Below the pieces are notes generated by a model. It had not been told where the DNA came from. It did no database searches and was given only the letters and a program-made list of their open reading frames with translations. The position numbers and the translations under genes are program-made. 64,000 nucleotides of DNA from Brevundimonas abyssalis TAR-001. GTDB lineage: Bacteria > Pseudomonadota > Alphaproteobacteria > Caulobacterales > Caulobacteraceae. Shown piece after piece: positions 56,629-64,000 of this stretch. The stretch is taken from the NCBI RefSeq assembly GCF_000466985.1, contig NZ_BATC01000008.1, positions 20,103-84,102 on the forward strand, read 5' to 3'. Positions within the stretch are counted from its first letter, which is position 1. Each line of letters opens with the position of its first letter.

Positions 56629-57316
56629 GACAGGCTTTCAGGTGGGGCTGCTGAAATAACGGGAGCCCGAATTGAGCGAGGGGACGACAGCCCGGTCGAA
56701 CCGTTGCGATCGTCCCCTCGCCAAGTCCGGGTTGGGACTTGACCTTAGGGTCAGGAACCTGACCGTTTCCCCGGCGGGCGAACCCGAAGAAGAAACGCGG
56801 CCTCCTGGCGGCTCCTGGTCTCCGGCGTTCCGTCAGGGTCTCCCCTGTCGTCGTCCATCGATCCCGGCCCGGTTCTCCGTGAACCTCCGCCCGAGGGCGT
56901 CTGGTTCGGGAGCCTTGGCCCTGTCCGGTCGATCGAGCCGTCCGAAGACGCCTGAAAGCCTGGATCAGAGAGCCGGACCGACCCGCTTGAAGTTCCCGGT
57001 CTCCCGGGATTTCCGCGCCGCCGTGTCCCTCGGCCCGTTGACGTTCCCGCGAAATCGTCTATTGGGCAAGCGCCCGAATTCCTCCTGCTGTGCATGAGGA
57101 CCCGCCGTCCGGTGCATAAGTCTGTGAAAGACTGTGGACGGCTGCGATTCACAAAACTGAATCAATCGGATGGGTTTTCCACAGTTTGATGACACCCGCC
57201 ATGAGGCCGGCAAACCGCAGCCGCCGCGTGCTTTCGATCACGCCGGGGTGATGCGTTTGGGCTCAAAGCCCTATATGACGCCTGTTTCCCTCCCCTGAAC
57301 GCGTTTGCGAACTGAC
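56629..57316. other. Long intergenic region between mutM and alaS
   Basis: 688 bases without a convincing gene. Visible structures: a perfect 12-base inverted repeat GCGAGGGGACGA (56,676-56,687) / TCGTCCCCTCGC (56,710-56,721), 48 bases after mutM, with no T run, possibly an RNA stem or terminator; and a palindrome GATTCA/TGAATC (57,146-57,163) containing two GANTC sites of the kind CcrM methylates. The alaS promoter must be here. I could not identify a riboswitch or small RNA family. Confidence 0.5.
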
Positions 57317-59961
<2,645 letters not shown>

Positions 59962-59965
<4 letters not shown>

Positions 59966-60516
59966 TCCCTCGGCAGCCGCACCTGGGCCAGTTTCCAGCT
60001 GAACACGCCGCGGCGCTCCATGATCAGGTCGATGCGCTCATGGGGGCGGTCGCGGTCTGTGAGGGTGCCGGCGAAGCGGTTCAGGCCGCGATAGCCGTAG
60101 CCGATGCGGATGTCCTTCTCGCGGTCCTCAGGGGGCTCCAGCGTCACCGCGTCTTCGTCGCCGATGATGTCGGGCGCCTCGGCGGTCTGGACCATGGCGG
60201 CGATAGCCCCGGGCGTCACGAAGGCGTCCACCACGCCGGAGATCAGCGACGGCGCCAGCACCAGCCCCAGGCCGGACAGGGGATCGTCGCGCAGCTCCGG
60301 GTCTTCACGCACCCGGCGCACCAGCTGGGCGTTCAGCTGAGCCTTCAGGTCGTCGCGCACGGCGGGGAAGTCCACCAGACGCTCCAGCCGCGCCTCGTCG
60401 CCGGTGCGCGCCGCATTGATCAGCGAGCGCACCGCGAAGACCGGCGAAGCGAACCAGGCCACCAGAAACGCGCCGATCAGAATGGCGATCAGCCGCGTCA
60501 ACACTCGTCGGCTCAA
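59962..60516 (-). CDS. DUF2939 membrane-anchored protein
   Basis: 184 residues. One N-terminal membrane span ([20 protein letters not shown]) is followed by the DUF2939 fold ([23 protein letters not shown]) and a beta-rich end. The function is unknown. The gene overlaps the end of alaS by four bases. Confidence 0.85.
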
Positions 60517-60680
60517 GAGCCGCCCTCCCCTTGCATCCCCCGGTCCGTAATCGAGCGCGCGTCGCCCGCCGGGTCAAGCGGACTCGATCGAACCGCGGTC
60601 TGTGGATCAACGGGGCATTGACGCGGCCGTTCCCGCCGGGCCCCATGCACGCCGTTGTTGATTTGAGGGGGCTTCGTTCC

Positions 60681-62480
60681 ATGACCCGATCCATCGCCCT
60701 GATGGGCGCCGCCGTTCTGGCCCTGACCGCCGCCGCGCCGTTGTCACAGCCGGTCCAGGCCCAGCCGGTTCCGGCCGAGGCCCAGGCGCAGGATCCAGCC
60801 CTCGCGGCGATCCTGGCCGACTACGAAGCCTTCGACCGGTCGCAGGACCCCATCAGCGCGGGCCGCGAGGGCGACGACGAGGCCCTGTCGCAACTGCCGG
60901 ACACGTCTCGCGAGGCGGAGGTGGCGCGGGCCGAGACCCTGCGCGGGTTCGCAGCAAGGCTGGAGGCCATCGACCCGGCGGCCCTGACCGAGGAGGACCG
61001 GCTGAATCACGCCTTCATCTCGTGGATCATCGACATGGCGGTTGAGCGCGTCGCCTTCGACGGGGGACGGCTGGCCTTCGACTCCGAGGGCGGACCCGGT
61101 CAGTGGATCGGCTACATGGCCGGCTCGACCCGGATCACCAACCGCGCCGAGGGCGAGGCCTGGCTGGAGCGCATGGCGGGGCTGGGCGCCTTCTATGACG
61201 AGGCGCGCACCGACGCACGACGGGGGCTGGAGACTGGCCTGGTCCAGACCCGGTCGGTGGTCGAGAACGCCCTGATGCTGGCCGAGACCGACGCGGCCTT
61301 CACGGCCGAAACCGACCCCCTGCTGCGGCCGCTTGCCGATCTGCCCGCCTCGATCCCGGCGGATGTGCAGGAGGGCTGGCGCGCCCGGGCCCGCGACATC
61401 ATCGCCGGGGAGATCGCACCGCGCCGCCGCGCCTGGGTCGCGTTCCTGCGCGAGGAGTATCTGCCCGCCGCCCCCGAGACCCTGGGTCTGGCGCACCGGC
61501 CGGGCGGACGCGACTACTACGCCTTCCTGGCGCGCAGCTACACCACCACCGACATGACGCCGGACGAGATCCACGCCCTGGGCCAGTCCGAGGTCGCGCG
61601 CATCCGCACCCGCATGGATGAGGAGATGGCCGCCGCGGGCTGGGAAGGCGACTTCGCCTCGTTCCTGACCTTCCTGCGCACCGACCCGCAGTTCTACGCC
61701 ACAAGCCGCGAGGACCTGCTTAAAGAGGCTTCCGAGATGTCCAAGCGGGCCGACGGCGGCCTGCCGGCCCTGTTCGGAACCCTGCCCCGCCTGCCCTACG
61801 ACGTGCGGCCGGTGCCCGAGGAGATCGAGGCCAACTACACCACCGGCCGCTATTTCGCCGGCTCCATGGAGGCCGGCTTGCCCGGCGGCTACATCGTCAA
61901 CACCGGGCGGCTGGACCAGCGGCCGCTGTACGAACTGCCAGCCCTGACCCTGCACGAGGCGGTGCCGGGCCACCACCTTCAGATCGCCCTGCAGCAGGAA
62001 GCCGAGGCCGGGCCCTATTTCCGGCGTGGGGCCAATGTCACCGCCTTCACCGAGGGCTGGGGCCTGTACGCCGAGTATCTGGGCGAGGAAATGGGCTTCT
62101 ACCGCACGCCCTATGAGCGGTTCGGGCGTCTGTCCTACGAGATGTGGCGGGCCTGCCGTCTGGTGGCGGACACCGGCATCCACTGGCTGGGCTGGGAGAT
62201 CGAACAGGCGCGGGCCTGTTTCGCCGAGAACTCGGCCCTCGCCACCCACAACATCGAGACCGAGCTGCAGCGCTACATCGGCTGGCCCGGCCAGGCCCTG
62301 GCCTACAAGATCGGCGAGATCCGCCTGCGCGACATCCGCGGCCGCGCCGAAGCCGCCCTGGGCGAGGACTTCGACGTCCGCGCCTTCCACGACGCCCTGC
62401 TGGTGGACGGCCCCCTGCCGCTGGACCTGCTGGACCAGCGCATGGACGCCTGGATCGCGGAGCAGGCGGCGGAGGACTAG
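60681..62480 (+). CDS. DUF885 family metallopeptidase, secreted
   Basis: 599 residues. A signal peptide (MTRSIALMGAAVLALTAAAP) leads to the DUF885 fold. The zinc-binding motif HEAVPGHHLQ (about residue 427) and the downstream Glu of FTEGWGLYAEYLGEEMG match the gluzincin site. The family acts on peptides in the envelope. ATG 60,681 places the signal peptide at the start; the open frame extends further upstream without reason. It overlaps, tail to tail, the end of the YjbR gene. Confidence 0.9.
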   Translation: MTRSIALMGAAVLALTAAAPLSQPVQAQPVPAEAQAQDPALAAILADYEAFDRSQDPISAGREGDDEALSQLPDTSREAEVARAETLRGFAARLEAIDPAALTEEDRLNHAFISWIIDMAVERVAFDGGRLAFDSEGGPGQWIGYMAGSTRITNRAEGEAWLERMAGLGAFYDEARTDARRGLETGLVQTRSVVENALMLAETDAAFTAETDPLLRPLADLPASIPADVQEGWRARARDIIAGEIAPRRRAWVAFLREEYLPAAPETLGLAHRPGGRDYYAFLARSYTTTDMTPDEIHALGQSEVARIRTRMDEEMAAAGWEGDFASFLTFLRTDPQFYATSREDLLKEASEMSKRADGGLPALFGTLPRLPYDVRPVPEEIEANYTTGRYFAGSMEAGLPGGYIVNTGRLDQRPLYELPALTLHEAVPGHHLQIALQQEAEAGPYFRRGANVTAFTEGWGLYAEYLGEEMGFYRTPYERFGRLSYEMWRACRLVADTGIHWLGWEIEQARACFAENSALATHNIETELQRYIGWPGQALAYKIGEIRLRDIRGRAEAALGEDFDVRAFHDALLVDGPLPLDLLDQRMDAWIAEQAAED

Positions 62481-62818
62481 AGCCCCAGGTCCTTCCGCAA
62501 CTTCTTCGTCAGCTTCGCGGTGATCAGGGCGTGGGCCGTGATCAGATGGTCTTTCAGCTCGTCGTCGGGCCAGTCGGCGGGATCCGCCAGATGCACCCAT
62601 TTCCCGCGCGCCAGATAGGGCGCGGGGATGGCGCGGCCGGTTTCGGTCAGCACCTCATAGGCGATGTCCGAGGCCTTGAACGACAGGCCGCCCATGCCGC
62701 CCATGATGGCGAACATCTTGCCGCCCACCCTGTAGGCGTCGTGGTCGTCGCCGAACGGGTGATCCAGCGTCGCCGCCGGCAGGGCCAGGCAGAACCGCTT
62801 CACCCCCGCCCGGTCCAC
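62477..62818 (-). CDS. MmcQ/YjbR-family protein
   Basis: 113 residues, CyaY-like fold DNA-binding-type protein ([29 protein letters not shown], ending [16 protein letters not shown]). The start is GTG 62,818, two bases after the msrA stop. The role of the family is not established. Confidence 0.85.
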   Translation of the reverse strand: MDRAGVKRFCLALPAATLDHPFGDDHDAYRVGGKMFAIMGGMGGLSFKASDIAYEVLTETGRAIPAPYLARGKWVHLADPADWPDDELKDHLITAHALITAKLTKKLRKDLGL

Positions 62819-62820
62819 GA

Positions 62821-63470
62821 TCAGGCGTCCACGCCGATGCCGACGGGACAGGCCACACCCGTGCCTCCGATGCCGCAATAGCCCTCGGGATTCTTGGCCA
62901 GATAGCCCTGGTGATAGGCTCGGCGAAATAATAGGTCGGGCGCGGGGCGATCTCGGTGGTGATGGGGCCCATGCCCACCCGCTTCAGCGCCGCCGCGTAG
63001 GCGTCGCGCGACGCCTCTGCCGCCGCCTTCTGGGCGTCGTCGGCGTAATAGATGGCCGAGCGGTACTGGGTGCCCGTATCGCCGCCCTGGCGCATGCCCT
63101 GGGTGGGGTCGTGGTTTTCCCAGAACGCCTTGAGCAGGTCGTCATAGGTGATCTCTTCGGGGTTGAAGACCACCTCCACCGCCTCGGTGTGGCCGGTGCG
63201 GCCGGTGCAGACCTCTTCATAGGTGGGATTGGGGGTGATCCCGCCCGCATAGCCCACAGACGTCACCCAGACGCCCGGCAACTGCCAGAACACCCGCTCC
63301 ACGCCCCAGAAACAGCCCATGCCGAACACGGCGCTCTGGAAGCCCTCGGGGTGCGGTCCCTTGAGCGGACGGCCCGAGACGAAGTGCACCTCGTCGGTGG
63401 TCAGCGGCTGATCGCGCCCGGGCAGGGCGGTGTCGGCGGTGGGCAGGTCGGCGGATTTGGAAAACAGCAT
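62821..63470 (-). pseudogene. msrA: Peptide methionine sulfoxide reductase A, one frameshift near the C-terminus
   Basis: Reading leftward from ATG 63,470: the catalytic site [15 protein letters not shown] is intact, as are [19 protein letters not shown] and [10 protein letters not shown]. After YYFAE the frame shifts: the DNA reads PITRAIWP in one frame, but the next frame gives [20 protein letters not shown] and ends [15 protein letters not shown] at 62,821, as the family requires. One G is missing at about 62,920. The full protein would be about 217 residues. If real, the recycling cysteines at the C-terminus are lost. Confidence 0.88.
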
Positions 63471-63598
63471 GGATCGCCTCTTAAATGGGTCCAGCCGCAT
63501 ATGGGAAGCCCGACGGCGCTTGCCCAGACGCTCCGCCTGTTCTATCAGCCTCGCCTCCGCCGGATCGACCGTCCGGCGGCGCACGCACGGCGTGGAAC

Positions 63599-63688
63599 GG
63601 ACAGGTGGCGGAGTGGTCGATCGCGCACGCTTGGAAAGCGTGTGTACGTGAAAGCGTACCGAGGGTTCGAATCCCTCTCTGTCCGCCA
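63599..63688 (+). tRNA. tRNA-Ser(GGA)
   Basis: A 90-base class II tRNA with CCA encoded. Acceptor GGACAGG pairs with TCTGTCC, the anticodon loop TTGGAAA gives anticodon GGA (codons UCC/UCU), a long variable arm GTACGTGAAAGCGTAC follows, and the T arm is GAGGG/CCCTC around TTCGAAT. Discriminator G fits serine. Confidence 0.96.
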
Positions 63689-63845
63689 CGGCCGGGTAAG
63701 GTGCTGCGGGCGGGTGGCGGTGGGCATGCTTTGCAGCCCGGCCATGATACCCCACGAACGGTTCGACCAGGGCAATCGCGTGGATCCGCCCTGGCCGTTC
63801 CTCGATCGCGCGACAGCCGCCTGACGGCGATGGGGGTCGCTGCGG

Positions 63846-64000
63846 CTACTCCCACCCACCTCGGTGGTGGGAGAGATCGACCGACACACTCAGCAGGTTA
63901 GCACCGAGCTTTGCAGCCAGGCATGACTTGATCGCAGCCGCCGCGGCAGCAGGCGCGCCGCTGCCGCCCGTGAGAATGGCCGCGATCGCCATGGCGATCG
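63846..64000 (-). CDS. Partial frame at the right edge, unassigned
   Basis: An Ala-rich frame enters from the right edge and stops with TAG at 63,846-63,848 (about 51 codons, ending [13 protein letters not shown]). It overlaps an imperfect hairpin near 63,850-63,874. I recognise no family and cannot exclude chance. Confidence 0.2.
   Translation of the reverse strand, partial: IAMAIAAILTGGSGAPAAAAAAIKSCLAAKLGANLLSVSVDLSHHRGGWE

Noticed and set aside
57146..57190. Replication origin or DnaA-box cluster before alaS
   Set aside because: Only one near-match (TTTTCCACA) is seen; there is no cluster, no AT-rich unwinding region and no origin genes.

Overview
The window is GC-rich DNA with alphaproteobacterial gene content. 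The housekeeping genes on the right side (alaS, mutM, cobS, ohr, scoAB, DUF885 peptidase, tRNA-Ser) and GTG/TTG starts behind good Shine-Dalgarno sequences suggest Caulobacterales, probably Brevundimonas or a close relative. That assignment is inference from family knowledge, not a database result.

Positions 1 to about 38,271 look like accessory DNA. A 45-base 3' half of a tRNA-Lys(CTT), with CCA but no 5' half, lies at 38,227-38,271. A tyrosine recombinase gene starts just inside it, which is the usual signature of an element integrated at the 3' end of a tRNA gene. The left end is not certain: the element may begin left of the window, or near a second degenerate tRNA-like fragment at about 3,802-3,854. 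Inside, from left to right: a copper P-type ATPase divergent from csoR with a clear operator; two membrane acyltransferases; a mobilisation/antirestriction block (relaxase, MobC-like protein, ArdC-like protein, DUF736) running leftward; chrA with a methyltransferase; an MNT-HEPN protein; a mer-like group (MerT-like, GDCCVxC, VOC protein) facing a merR with a premature stop; a copper RND efflux operon (outer-membrane factor, CusB, CusA, CusF-like lipoprotein, tiny Met-rich membrane protein) flanked by two Cys-rich copper-storage-like genes; a fused epimerase-SPW-VKOR gene with frameshifts; and a large ParB.

Positions 27.1-36.6 kb form a defence island: an unknown gene with an XRE-ImmA/IrrE regulator-protease, an AbiEi/AbiEii toxin-antitoxin pair with its own promoter-operator, an unknown membrane protein coupled to abiEii, and a four-gene QatABCD anti-phage system (KAP ATPase, QatB, QueC-like QatC, TatD-like QatD). 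qatC reads in two frames.

From 38.3 kb on, the DNA is chromosomal: an S9 peptidase, a lipocalin, a four-gene surface O-acetylation operon (two SGNH proteins, an MBOAT, a small membrane protein), a lipid-modification cluster (flavin amine oxidase and DUF1365 divergent from a CFA-type methyltransferase and DUF2177), a CoA-transferase pair with a membrane protein gene between its subunits, cobS, ohr, mutM, alaS, a DUF885 metallopeptidase, msrA and tRNA-Ser(GGA).

Six apparent one-base deletions break five genes in both the island and the chromosome (epimerase-SPW-VKOR twice, qatC, integrase, S9 peptidase, msrA). Their uniform type suggests residual assembly errors at least as strongly as real gene decay.
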